Assembly: GCF_019097595.1 (NCBI RefSeq)
Contig: NC_080720.1
Location: 26,957,352-27,021,351 of the forward strand
Length of the DNA: 64,000 nucleotides
Origin: Hemibagrus wyckioides
Taxonomy: Eukaryota > Chordata > Actinopteri > Siluriformes > Bagridae
Reading direction: 5' to 3'
Positions 1-11,893 of this stretch are shown piece by piece; the stretch's first letter is position 1; each line of letters begins with the position of its first letter. Below the pieces are notes generated by a model, which ran no database searches, was not told the DNA's origin, and saw only the letters and a list, made by a program, of their open reading frames with translations. The translations under genes and the position numbers were made by a program.

Positions 1-328
1 GCTGCTATTATAGAAAATTAGTCTACGCCTTCTGACCAATCAGAAGCCAGATCATATTCTAAATCAGTGTTTTAAAGCCACGCCCCACAATACAGATTTA
101 CTTTATTAACCTGAATAAAGTTTTTCAAATATTAGTCACATTATTTAAATGTATATAATAATATTTTGGTTATTTATTGGAGCCATAGAACCTAGAGCCT
201 GAAATTTCCACTAATAGAATAGGTTCTGTTGACGTTATATATAGACTTGTTTTCGAGTTTTGGATGAAATCCTTTTCAGCTGACGTGACCATGTCAAAGA
301 AACGCTGCAAATAAATAACAATATATGC

Positions 329-1070
329 TGGCCACTTTATTAGGAACATCCATGCAGTTATTCTTTCAGCTGGTCATGTGACTGCAGCACTATTTGTAAA
401 ATAATGCAGATCTTGAGCTTTGTTTAATGTTCGGATTAAACATCAAAATGTGGTCTGTAATCGCAGCGACTAATTGTGGCACGGTTGTTGGTGCCAGAAA
501 GGCTGGTTTGGGTGTTTTAGAAATTTCTGGGATTTTCACACACAATGCTCTCTGTTCAAACAGAATGCTGTGGCAGTTCTGATAGCCTTGCTGTTGAAGT
601 CATTAGACAGATTGACAGATCTGCTTGAGCTGACAAGAAGGATATGGTAACTCAAATAACCACTCTTTACAGTCATTGTAGGTATCTCAGAATGCACAAT
701 GAATCAAACCTTGAGGCTGGACTACAACAGCAGAAGACCAAGATCAAGTTCCATCCTGTCTTCCCGTCAGGTTTTGCTCAGCTTTTCTGCTCAACAGTGG
801 GAAAGTGGTTATTTAAGTTGTAAAAAACGTATGAACTTAACTGCTGCTCACTAGATGTTTTTTTAATTTTCACACCATCCTATGTAAACTTTACAGAATG
901 TTGCATGTGAAAATCCATGGAAATCAAACGCTTCTCAGACAAACCTGTCTCACACCAACGTCCATGCCACTATCAAACTGAAAAGTGAGGTCACATATTC
1001 TTTGTTCTGATGTTTCATGTGAATATCACCTGAAGCTGTTGACCTGTATTATCTGCATGATTTGTACAAG
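329..1070. mobile_element. Fold-back Tc1-type element (family K, copy 1)
   Basis: The left part reads forward, from GGCCACTTTATTAGGAACAT through a decayed transposase 5' region (TTGGTGCCAGAAAGGCTGG, GGGATTTTCACACACAA). The right part (about 845-1065) is an inverted, diverged copy of the same 5' region (for example GTGAAAATCCATGG and TGATGTTTCATGTGAATATC). Arms are roughly 230 bp with clear divergence. The right end stops just before the Tc1-like copy beginning at 1073. No open transposase frame survives. It has the same layout as the element at 8050-8997. Confidence 0.6.
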
Positions 1071-1072
1071 TA

Positions 1073-2229
1073 TACACCAATCAGGCATAACATTATGACC
1101 ACCTGTCTAATATTGTGATGGTCCCCCTTTTGCTGCCAGAACAACCCTGACCCCTTGAGGCATGGACTCCACTAGATCACTGAAGGTGTGCTGTGGTATC
1201 TGGCACCAAGATGCATCAAGCAGCAGATCCTTTAAGTCCTGTAAGTTGCGAGGTGGGGCCTCCATGGATCAGACTTGTTTGTCCAGCATATCCTACAGAT
1301 GCTCGATTGGATTGAGATCTGGGGAATTTGGCAGCCAAGTCAATACCTCAAACTCGTTGTTGTGCTCATCAAACCCTTTCTGAACCATTTCTGCTTTGTG
1401 GCACAGCGCATTATCCTGCTGAAAGAGGCTACAGCCAGGGAATACCGTTACCATGTTGGTCTGCAACAGTGCTTAGGTAGGTGGTACGTGTCAAAGTAAC
1501 ATTCAAAATCGATGGCAGGACCCAAGGTTTCCCAGCAGAACATTGCCAAAAGCATGACACTGTCTCCGCCAGCTTGCCTTCTTCCCATAGTGCATCTTGG
1601 TGTTCCCCTGGTAAGTGAAGCACACACACCCGGCCATCCATGTGATGTAAAAGAAAACATAATTCATCAGACCAGGTCATGTTCTTCCATTGCTCACATG
1701 CCCATTGTTGGTGCTTTCAGCGGTGCACAGTCAGCATGAGCCCTGACTGGTCTGCGGCAATGCAGCCCCATATGCAACAAACTGTGATGCACTGTGTATT
1801 CTGACACCTTTCTATCAGAACCAACTTCTTCAGAAATTTGAGCAACAGTAGCTTGTCTGTTGGATCGGATCACATGGCCCAGCCTTCACTCCCCACATGC
1901 ATCAGTGAGCCTTGGCCACCCATGACCCTGTCGCCGGTTCATCACCGTTCCTTCCTTGGACCACTTTTGATAGATACTGACCACCGCAGACCGGGAACAC
2001 CTCACAAGAGCTGCAGTTTTGGAGACGCTCTGATCCGGTCGTCTAGCCATCACAATTTGGCCCTTGTCAAATCCTTACACTTGTCCACTTTTCCTGCTTC
2101 TAACACATCAACTTTAAGGACAAAATGTTTACTTGCTGCCTAATATATCCCACCCACTAACAAGTGCCATGATGAGGAGATAATCAGTCTTACTCACTTG
2201 TGGTCATAATGTTATGCCTGATCGGTATA
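1073..2229 (-). mobile_element. Tc1/mariner-like element, near full length, decayed
   Basis: Both ends carry the inverted terminal sequence (left CAGGCATAACATTATGACCA, right TGGTCATAATGTTATGCCTG) next to TA dinucleotides. The minus strand encodes broken pieces of a DDE transposase, such as WSDE followed by a frame with HHMDGRVCV and a block AMFCWETLGPA in other frames. Stops and frameshifts interrupt it, so it is not autonomous. It is one of at least seven copies of this family in the window. Confidence 0.85.
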
Positions 2230-2399
2230 TATTAGCACTGATGATGGGGAGTAGTGATTTCTTCTGCTGTAACAAACTAAAATAACGACAAAACTCCAGG
2301 TTATGCTCAACAGAATTTTCAAACTCTATAACTCCTCCCCTTTCAGTAGGGAGTAGAGCTGACACTATGACAGTATTATTATGTGCACTATCCCAATTC

Positions 2400-2562
2400 A
2401 CAATATTTACAATATGTATATTAATATTATACTTTGTGCAATATTGCGTGCAATATTCTTATCATTTGCAATATGGTCTGAATTCTCTAGGACCTTTTTT
2501 TGTATATATTGCAAACGAATTTTTCTTCGGGATTAATAAAGTTCTATCTTATCTTATCTTAA
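2400..2562 (+). repeat. Probable LINE 3' tail
   Basis: An AT-rich stretch ends in GGGATTAATAAAGTTCTATC followed by a short TCTTA tandem tail. This resembles the 3' ends of teleost non-LTR retrotransposons, whose copies end in short tandem repeats. No reverse-transcriptase coding sequence is present. Family not assigned. Confidence 0.45.
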
Positions 2563-4956
2563 CAGATGCCACTTTGAGAGTCACCACTATATAAGAGTTA
2601 AAGGAATATCCCAGAAATCAGGCAGCAACTCAGCAACTTTCTATTCTTTCGCCAAATGTATTGAAATTCTTGTCCATGCTACAGATACGGTGGATAGCAA
2701 TTAGGTTGAAAGACAGAGAAGAAATTTGTTTTTCATTGGCTACAAACTGGGACTCATGCCTGCCTTCAGCCCCCAGTCTCAGACACTCATACTTCAGTGC
2801 ATTTTCTGAAACTGTAAGCAGCTCCTCTGTGGCTCTTCCAGAGCTGATGCCTATTATATTACAGCCAATATTTTGAAAACTGCCTGACTCAGAAGAGCAC
2901 ATGGCACAAATCATGGAGAGACTTATATTAGCGTACTCTGTTTGAGAGGAAGTTTAAGCTAAGTACAGTACTATACTATGTGCTGCCCTTCTTTGTTACT
3001 ACTCATGTATTCAGCAGAGGGATGTTTAGGTTACGAGGTGTTACAAATGGCACACTGAATGCTAAATGATAATCGATTTGGCTTTGTGCTACACTCCCTC
3101 ATGACTGTGGCAAATTGGAGGAACACGGCTACTTCTCGACTCCAAACCCCTGACGTCTTGCCCCCTGTGTCAGTGAGTACGTTGGGAAAACTGAGTTCAG
3201 CTGGATGGTCGATTACAGCCAATAGCTTAGTTTAGTGCCATGTAAGTCTCTATACACACACACACACACACACAGAGATAATGGAAAAGAAACAGACTAT
3301 AGTAAAGCCACTTAGATCACAGAATGGCGCACAAAATGAGACATCAGTTCAGATAATGATGATCGTAACGGTGGTAATGATGATAGGTAGATCTAGCTTA
3401 TTAAAAAGAGACATAAAGTATCCAAAAAGAGCCTGCCCACCTGCAGAGGGATCAGGGGAGAGCAAAAAAGAGTGACATGAGCACAGCAGCAAAACAATGC
3501 AAGCGAGAGAAAAAAAAAAAGCGAGCGATGGTGAAGCATAGCGAGAAAAAGATGACAGAAACAGGTCAGCGAGAGCACCTCTGCGCTAAGCGAACAGCGC
3601 GCTTAATGACGGTCACCATAGAAACACATTATCTCTGTTGGAAATATAAATTGCCCTCGTAACTGTCATCTGGAGGAGTGTAGTGATATGATGTTTTGGT
3701 TTGTTTGTTTTTAATCTGAACACGATATAATATGCACAACCGCTTCTCAAACAATCGTCGGTAATGAAATTTCATTGTAATGGGTGAATATGGGGTGATT
3801 ATGTAAGCACCGTTAGAGGAAAATCAGGCTGGAACCTCACTTGCCATGCACACACACACACACACACGCACGCACACTCGGTGAACATCAGAAAGCCTGT
3901 TTAATATTTCATGAGCTGAATAATAATATTTCACACTCAGAAATAGGGGTATTACAATGGGCAAGCACGGACAGTAAACTTTCTCATACGGTGTGGGTGA
4001 GAGACAGACTGTGTTTTGGCTAGACTGGGTGATGGGTGCGTGTGTGTCTAATGGTTAGATCATGGTCTGAGCTAGTTTATGTAACCTGGAGATGTGTGTT
4101 CTCTGCAGCAGACAGCAAGGTCTCGGATGATCCTCTCGTTTCCATCCTGAGCTTGATTTCCAGTGTGTGCAGTAGAAAGACTTGCTCTCCAAATAGCTTT
4201 AAGTGCCACTTTAAGCAGCTCAGAGCCCCATCCAGCAATCCCCAAACAATCCAAAAGCCCTTTCTACTCACTGCCTCAAACACTGCCATAAGATCAGAGA
4301 ACCCTTCACATGCACCCAAACCTCTAACACAAGCCCAGGTGCTCTCCAGGTCTCTTTTACTACTATTGTACACTCAAATTGACTTTGGATTTCGTTTCAT
4401 TACTGTAAGTATTCCCTTGTCTTAGGTGTGCGGTGCTGATTGTCAACACTGAGTAAATTCTTCCATTCTACTTAAGATGGATTCCTCTGTTTGGAGCCTG
4501 ATGTATTAAGGTTATCCATCTCACCTATTCACTTTTGTGCTTTCTCATATGTCAGCTCACATACATGTTGATTCTTCATCTACAAATGTTCCCAGCAGAT
4601 CCATGTCAGTGTATTAAGAGCAGGCATCTTGTTATATTCATATTTGTTCACTTATATAAACATGTACTTTAAAAAAGGTCAAGTGTGTTAGTAAGGTAGT
4701 TGGGTCAAAATAAACTGCCAGAACAGATCCAATAAGCCTTGGCGCAGATTTTACAAATCTCTGGAATTGCACTGAACAGATGAGCACTATACTTTCAAAA
4801 GATTTTGCCTTAAGTAATGAGGTTATCATTTACAGGTGTTCATGTAGGTCGAGATCTTGTGACTATGAAGGCCATAGCATATGATTTACGTTGTGTGAAA
4901 ATTATAGATATATCTTTATGTACTGTTGATCTTTAAGGCTACATTTGGAATTATAT

Positions 4957-6009
4957 ATACTGATCAGGCATAAAATTATGACCACCTGCCTAATATTGGA
5001 CTCCACTAGCTCCCTGAAGGTGTGCTGTGGTATCTGACACCAAGATATTAGCAGCAGATCCTTTAAGTTTGAGGTGTGGCCACCATGGATTAGTCTTGTT
5101 TGTCCAGCACATCCTACAGATGCTCGATTGGATTGAGATCTGGGGAATTTGGAGGCCAAGTCAACAACTCAAACTCATTGTTGTGCTCATCAAACCATTT
5201 CTGAACAATTTTTGCTTTGTGTCACGGCGCATGATCCTGCTGAAAGAGGCCACAACCATCAGGGAAAACTGTTTCCATGAAAGGGCGTACATGGTCTGCA
5301 ACAATGCTTAGGTTGGTGGTACGTGTCAAAGTAACATTCAAAATGGATGGCAGGACCCAAGGTTTCCCAGCAGAACATTGCCAAAAGCATGACACTGCCT
5401 CCGCCAGCTTGCCTTCTTCCCATAGTGCATCCTGGTGCCTTGTGTTCCCCAGGTAAGCGACGCACACACACCCGGCCATCCACGTGATGTAAAAGAAAAC
5501 GTGATTCATCATACCAGGCCACCTTCTTCCACTGCTCTGTGGTCCAGTTCTGATGCTCACGTGCTCATTGTTGGCACTTTCAGCGGTGCACAGGGGTCAG
5601 TATGGGCACCCTGACTGGTCTGCAGCTACGTACACAACAAACTGTGATGCACTGTGTATTCTGACACCTTTCTATCAGAACCAGCATTAACTTCTTCAGC
5701 AATTTGAGCAGCAGTAGCTCGTCTGTTGGATCGGATCACACGGGCCAGCCTTCGTTCCCCACGTGCATCAATGAGCCTTGGCCACACATGACCCTGTCAC
5801 CGGTTCACCACTGGACCACTTTTGATAGATACTGACCACTGCAGTCCTGGAACACCCCAGAAGAGCTGCAGTTTTGAAGATGCTCTGATCCAGTCGTCTA
5901 GCCATCACAATTTGGCCCTTGTCAAACTTGCTCAAATCCTTACACTTGTCCATTTTTCCTGCTTCTAACACATCAACTTTGAGGACAAAATGTTCACTTA
6001 CTGTCTAAC
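4957..6009 (-). mobile_element. Tc1/mariner-like element, 3'-truncated copy
   Basis: The left terminal sequence (GATCAGGCATAAAATTATGA) is present but the right terminal inverted repeat is missing; homology stops near 6009. The minus strand retains a readable N-terminal helix-turn-helix segment (5971-5768, with [16 protein letters not shown] and [20 protein letters not shown]) and broken DDE-domain pieces (5560-5222). It is a pseudogene copy of the family at 1073-2229. Confidence 0.8.
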
Positions 6010-7884
6010 ATAGGGCTGCATATACAGTATAGGACATTAGGACTGCATTGGGACTGAAATCCTGTTGTCCAAAAAACATCACAGAAGCAGGGGTTGTGTC
6101 TTGATGCAAGTAAGCAATTAGATACGAAGCTTTTAAGATAAACAACGAACTCATTCTTTAACATAAACATGTGGCACTTATCAATGTCTGCCTGCTCTGC
6201 CTCATCGTGGTTTAAATTAGGTTTATATTTTGTTTAGATTTTGGGAAAACAAAATTTGTTAGAAAGCTGTTTTTTTGTGAGCTTAAGTGATGTTGGTGAG
6301 GAACCCTCAGGGGCAGAATTCACAGACCGTGCTACCACAGTGCTGCCATTTTACCTCTGGGTTTTTGTCCAGTGTTTCCAGGGGAATAGCATTAAGGTTC
6401 ATAGTTAATTTATAAACCTTCTGGGTTAGATCATGTCTACTTCATGTTCGGTCACATTGTATTACTTTACTAGTATACTCACAGTGCTGTGAACTGGCAG
6501 TCGCAATAGTACTCTGACCATGCACTTGCTATAAAAATGGGATATAATTCCACTATGCTGTTCCATCAGTGGCTCTTTTGTCTACAGCTCAGTCCACAAG
6601 TAATATGGACAGAAAAGCATCTGTCCTATTGTTGGGCGATTGCAAGGAAAATCCCAATGATGCTATCAAACAGGAGTCAAGCAAACAAGACTGTCCGTGC
6701 TCTTAGGCTGGGAGGAATGGCATACTCTCTCTAAGTTGTCAGTCAGAGTGACACTAGCCAGTCATTCGTTCAATGTAGTGTATTGTGTTCCTCCGAGTGG
6801 GTTACTCTGCCCTGGGACACAGCATGAGCAGCAAAAGACATGGATGTTGGTTTTGGGTGTCTCAGAGAAAGCATGTGTTTGTCCCACTCTCCATAGTTGC
6901 TGTGTAATGAGAAATGTTAGCTAATGAGTGAGAACTGGAAAGACCAAACTGAGGAGAAAATGGGGGGATAATCTCTTAGCTTTATCTGAAATATTGTAAT
7001 AATACGCCTGATTAGGATTGGTTGGTGAAGATGGTGATTTGGCTGATCACACAGCATGGCATTCTATTATTTCGATGCACTACGACACGCACGATTAAAA
7101 TAGCAGAAGGAGAGGCAGCGCGAGAGGGAGCATGTTTGTTGTTGGTGTGTTGGTTGTCTAGAAAACTCATTTGTCAGTGCAGTTTTACTTCACTGAGTCA
7201 TTTATTAAACAGCAGTTCTTACTCCCCTGCGGGACTCCTAATACCCTCCCATTAGATTTGTACGAACACTGACTCTGTCTGAATGGCTGAGAAACTTCAT
7301 GTGTGCTCTATAGAGCCTACATCGTCTGTTTGACCACAGGAACAAGCAAATGCTGATGAAGGGATCAAACCACAGCTCTAAATATATAATTACACCCATG
7401 GTCTTTGGTGAAAAGAGATAACTTTTGCATACAGCACCTCTTCTGCCCAATCTCAGTGTTATTTTCTACTAGATAAGAAACACCTTTATGGGTTTTTTTT
7501 GTTGTTGTTGTTGTTTCATTTTTTATACGGAAATGTTCTGTTTCTGGATTTCTGCGAAGAATCTTTTAATAGTCTTTGTTTTATGTGCTCTAATTAAGGT
7601 GACGCTGTGTGGTTGATCCACAGATCTAACGAATTTCCCTCTGTCAAAGCTCTTGTTTTCATGCAACCAAATGGTCTGTGAACAGACGTTCCCGTGGGTG
7701 TTGCTCAACAGTAAATGCTACTCCCATGTGCATGCATATATATTTGTGTGTTTGTGTGTGTGTGTGTGCATGCTTCTTTTTGTGTACAACAGTACAATTT
7801 GTTCTTACCAACAACGAATACCATAGTGAAGATTAATACTGACAAATGTTCTATGCAGTTCAGCTGAGTTCAGAAGATTTATAT

Positions 7885-7985
7885 CTCTAATGACTAAGTC
7901 AGAGGCGATTAGTGGCAAGTAAAAAGAGAAAACCTTGAGAGGAACAAGACTCAGAATAGAACCCATCCTCCTCTGGCTGACACAG
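7885..7985 (+). repeat. Fragment of dispersed teleost repeat
   Basis: The words AAACCTTGAGAGGAAC and GAACCCATCCTC match the more complete copy at 24976-25175. The repeat is common in fish intergenic DNA as far as I know; class not assigned. Confidence 0.5.
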
Positions 7986-8049
7986 GATCGCGTGTAATGG
8001 CGGCATTTCTTTGGGGGCAAGTAGTACAGACCGTTACTATATACTCACC

Positions 8050-8997
8050 ATGAGGAACATCTGTACATCTGCTCATTCATGCAGCTATCTAATCAGCCAG
8101 TTATATGGGATTAAATCAGTGCATAAAATCATGCGTGTCAAAATCTTCAGATCAAGCAAAAAAATGGGGGAAAAACTCTGAAGTCAGAAAATACTGACTT
8201 TAACTGGACCATTATGGTTGGCTCCAGATGGGCTGGGTGGAGTATTTCAGATTCTGCTGATCTCCATGGAATTTTGACACAAAACAATCTCTGGATTTTG
8301 CTCAAAATGGTCTAAAAAAACATCGAGTGAATGACAATTTTGTGGCATGTACCCAAACTGGACAAACCCCTGGACAACCTCACCTTAAATTAACCTCTTC
8401 TTTTTCTTCAGCTATACAGCTACCATGAGTCTGTGCCCATGATTCTTGTTCTTGGCTGAAAGGAGTGGAATTTGTGTTCTGAGATGCTTTTCTGTTCATC
8501 ACAGTTGTAAAGAGTGCTTACATTAGATATTATATTATATTATATTATATAATATTATATTATATTATATTATATTATATTATATTATATTATATTATAT
8601 TATATTATATTATATTATATTATATTATATTATATTATATTATATTATATTATATTTTATCTAACCAGTTTGGCTCTTATGAACAAGGCATTTCTACCCA
8701 CAGAACTGTTGCTCACTCATTGTTTTTTGGTTTTCTGCATCATTCTGTGTAAACATTAAAGACTATTGTGTGTGAAAATCACAGGAGATCTGAAATACTC
8801 AAACCAGTCCACTGGGCACCAACAACCATGCCATAATCAAAGTCACTGATATCAGATATTTTCTTCATTCTAATGTTTGATTTGTGAACATTACCTGAAT
8901 CTCTTGACCTGTATCTACATGATGTTTTGCACTGCACTGCAACCACAGAACTGGCTGATTAGATATCCGAATGAATGGGCAGGTGTACAGGTGTTAT
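8050..8997. mobile_element. Fold-back Tc1-type element (family K, copy 2)
   Basis: The left arm begins near CATCTGTACATCTGCTCATT, includes TCTAATCAGCCAG and runs to about 8350. The right arm (about 8690-8997) is its inverse, ending in CTGGCTGATTAGATATCC and GGTGTACAGGTG. Arms of about 300 bp flank a centre with reversed transposase sequence (8430-8525, for example CTGAGATGCTTTTCTG) and an ATATT array. It has the same layout as 329-1070, so two copies of one fold-back family are likely. Confidence 0.65.
8528..8656. repeat. (ATATT)n pentanucleotide array
   Basis: About 25 near-perfect copies of a 5-bp AT-only unit lie inside the reversed transposase segment of the fold-back element at 8050-8997, with one interruption (TATAATATTA) near the left end. 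Confidence 0.95.
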
Positions 8998-10244
8998 CTT
9001 ACTCATAAAGCGTGAGTGTATATCAGCCATTCAACAAATGTTACTCTTCAGAAATAGCTCATTCAAGACTCTTAAGACTTTTAAAATGTGCTAAAAGCTT
9101 GAAATCCTGTTTTGAGTGACCAAGTATTTTTAATGGTCACATACTCTATTGAAGCTGACATTCCATTGAGTTGGTCACATTTGTACATGTTGTGCCATGA
9201 GGCAGCTTGCTCATTGCACCATTTATTATAATATAAGTCTTTTTAAACCTAGTGATTCAAAATGGAAAGTTCAAAAAGCTAGGAAATATGTTACGCTGCC
9301 AAATACTTACTCTCTGTGATTGTTTTCAGTAGAGGAAGAGCAGCAGACAATGCAGTTAATTACAGGTTGGTTACCAGGATTGAGCTAGTTTTAAAATATT
9401 CTGTTGCTATCAAAAAATATTATTTTATAGCAAAAAATCTGAATTAAATCTAATTAATTTCCACAAACAAAGCAAACTGCAAGTTCAGACAGCGTGTCTA
9501 TGATGTATTGAACCAGTCTATTGTACGATACAGTATATTGCAAAGATTGAGAGCTGGGAAAAGGAATTAAGGGGTGGATCATGACCATACATCAGAAATG
9601 TGTGAGGACCACAGTGACCTTGTTTCCCACTGAAGAGCTGGGAAATAGAAGAAAAATGTGTCTCTCTTTTCCAGTGCCTGAACGTTTTTGGCTTTTGTGT
9701 GGTTCGTGAGATGATCTTGCACAGAAAATGTGCTGTAACCGGGCAACTCTGCTTATAGAAACTGCCTAAAACAAGCTGCTAGACTATACACTGGATGACA
9801 CGATGCTGTCAGCGCTCATCTGGCTATAATGGGTTTACTATAAAAATTCAATAAATATTAGTCTGTAGCATAAGTTGAGTGTGATAGTGATTTTGTGTGA
9901 AGCCATTTTGCTATTACTATCACCCTGCCACAACAAAATCTATGTTCTTGAGCAAATGCTGATCAACAGTTTATAATTTATCATGGTATATAGTTGTAGA
10001 AGAGTGGAGACAGGCAGTACTGGGTGTTCTTCAGTTTATTTGTTCATGTTTATATGTGCAAGCTTTGGTTTAAAAAATAAATCACCTAAATTACTGGGAG
10101 AATATTTGTACTTGAGAAGTGTTGACATTTATAATTGCACACTGACAGACTTTCAGTTAAAAGTCTAAACTTGTCATTACTGGGGTTAAGCTTTGTGTCA
10201 TGCAATTACTTTTGTTTATATGCATGTTTGTTGGTTTGTGTTAG

Positions 10245-10960
10245 GCATGACCTGCCAGGCAAGGACATCATACACTGAGGACGAAGTCCTCTGGGGTCAC
10301 CGCTTTTTCCCAGTTATCTCTCTGGAGGAGGGCTTCTTCAAGGTAGACTACTCGCAGTTCCATGGTACGTTCGAGGTGCCCACGCCTCCACACAGCGTCA
10401 AGGAGCAGGAGGAAAGCTTGCTGTTGTCCTCACCACTCACCGCCCCCTCACTCTGCCACAGCACGGGAGGCCTGACTGAAGGCAGCAGCACCGTGGACGG
10501 ACTAGAAGCCCTTCATAGCGATACAGAGACCGCCTCAATTAACATGGCCGCCCCTTTGGCCAGCACCAAGCTTCCAGCTAAGCTGCAGAAGCTTACAGGA
10601 AGGGACGGCATGCCACGCAAGCTGATGCGCATGAGTTCTGAGATCACGTACAACCTGGGTGAGCTGCCCGTCAAACTTCAGCGAATCAGCTCGGCCCCTG
10701 GTGTAGCCGAGGACAGGCTTCCTCCAATCAGCTCGCTGCTCAGCCCAGTAGAGGACAAACTGCCTTCCAAGCTAGGTCTGATAGGGGGCGGAGTTGACCC
10801 TATCAGCCAATCAGTGACGGACCTGCCACCAAAGCTGCAGCGACTGGCCGGAGGGATAGGAGGAGTTGGGGTTGGAATTGGAGGACGAATGGATGGGCAT
10901 CTGCCTCCCAAACTGCGAAAAATGAACTCGGAGAGATTCACGGGGTTAAGTCTGAAATGA
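10245..10960 (+). CDS. kcnj3: G-protein-gated inward rectifier K+ channel GIRK1 (Kir3.1), final coding exon
   Basis: This exon encodes the C-terminal 237 residues after a phase-1 TTAG acceptor (first full codon Met at 10247) and ends with TGA at 10958-10960. [20 protein letters not shown] and the following [20 protein letters not shown] belong to the cytoplasmic beta-sheet domain and identify GIRK1 specifically. The rest is the long GIRK1 tail, rich in LPxKL motifs ([32 protein letters not shown]), ending [13 protein letters not shown], five residues past the mammalian end as I recall it. GIRK1 pairs with other Kir3 subunits in plasma-membrane channels opened by G beta-gamma. The tail appears longer than the mammalian one. 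Transmembrane and pore exons lie left of the window. kcnj3a versus kcnj3b cannot be decided here. Confidence 0.95.
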
Positions 10961-11893
10961 ACACATACTCGCTTTCAGTACTTTATTTACCTCCTTTGTA
11001 AACTGGACAATAATGTTATATATGGAACAATTTATATATAAATAGAACTTTGACCTAATATTGCTTAACACAATCTGGCATGTTTTTATTTTTTTCCACA
11101 CAGAGCATGAAATAAAGACACATATCACAAACACATTATTCAGAAACATGAGAAACATGAGAATTATTAATCTCATAGTCCAGAGCTTTTAAACGATTCA
11201 CTGTTCATCTCAAATGTTTAATATTATGTTTATGACGTCTCGCAGCATAAATATTCAAATGTTCTTGATGGTCTCTATTTTTCAATTTATGGTAAGAAAT
11301 TCAAGAAGTCAGTGACTCCTTGTATGCCTGATTTACCCGACGCTCCTGACATTCTCCATCTATTACACAAGAACAAAGATTATTATTTAATATCAACACA
11401 TCACTTCCGAGAAATGAATTCACATCTGACATTTCAGTATCCAACAAATTGCCTCGAGCTCGTGATTACTCTATTGCATGTTCAATATTTATTCATAACC
11501 AAAAACATATGATCTCAAATCTAAGAACAAGCCTTAACTTGTATGATGTTTTGTTAAGGATTGTGTTTTTTCTGTTTGATGTGTGACAGGGCACATTAAT
11601 GTGTGATGTATTTACTCACCGTGAATGGGCTTCTTAACTGGATATGAGTCTAGAGCATTAAAATTGTGTTTGTTTTTCACATATTTAAAAAAAGAAAAAG
11701 AAAAAAAAAGAAATCTTCTAACCTTGTATTGGCATTGTTTTGGTTTTGTGTTTGAAAGCTGAAGCAATAATCCTTCGGATTTCCGTGATACTTTTGACTG
11801 AACATTCTTGTACCTGTGTTTTGTTAATGTTTTGGTTTCAGTACGTTAAGAAATATTTCTGGCCAAATCTGAGTTTATAAACACTGGAATAAA
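10961..11893 (+). other. kcnj3: kcnj3 3' UTR with two possible poly(A) signals
   Basis: AATAAA hexamers occur at 11111-11116 and 11888-11893 downstream of the kcnj3 stop codon. The stretch is AT-rich and has no ORF of note. Which signal is used cannot be told from sequence. Confidence 0.6.

Larger units (their letters stand above)
1..10244 (+). other. kcnj3: Last intron of kcnj3, repeat-rich
   Basis: This stretch lies upstream of the final kcnj3 exon and contains no exon I can recognise; the channel core exons must lie left of the window. It holds a fold-back Tc1 derivative (329-1070), two Tc1-like copies (1073-2229 and 4957-6009), a LINE-like 3' tail (about 2400-2562), CA repeats (about 3254-3273 and 3846-3867), a fragment of another dispersed repeat (7885-7985) and a second fold-back element with an ATATT array (8050-8997). 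The parts at 1-328, 2563-4956, 6010-7884 and 8998-10244 are AT-rich with only short chance ORFs. That the region is intronic, not intergenic, is inferred from the phase-1 acceptor at 10245. Confidence 0.75.

Noticed and set aside
1073..2229. Active transposase gene
   Set aside because: All copies of this family in the window carry stops, frameshifts or deletions.
4036..4425. 129-residue + ORF in the kcnj3 intron
   Set aside because: No recognisable domain, no conserved splice context, and overlapping ORFs on the other strand of similar length; likely chance.
8528..8656. CRISPR-like array
   Set aside because: A contiguous 5-bp tandem repeat without spacers in a vertebrate genome.
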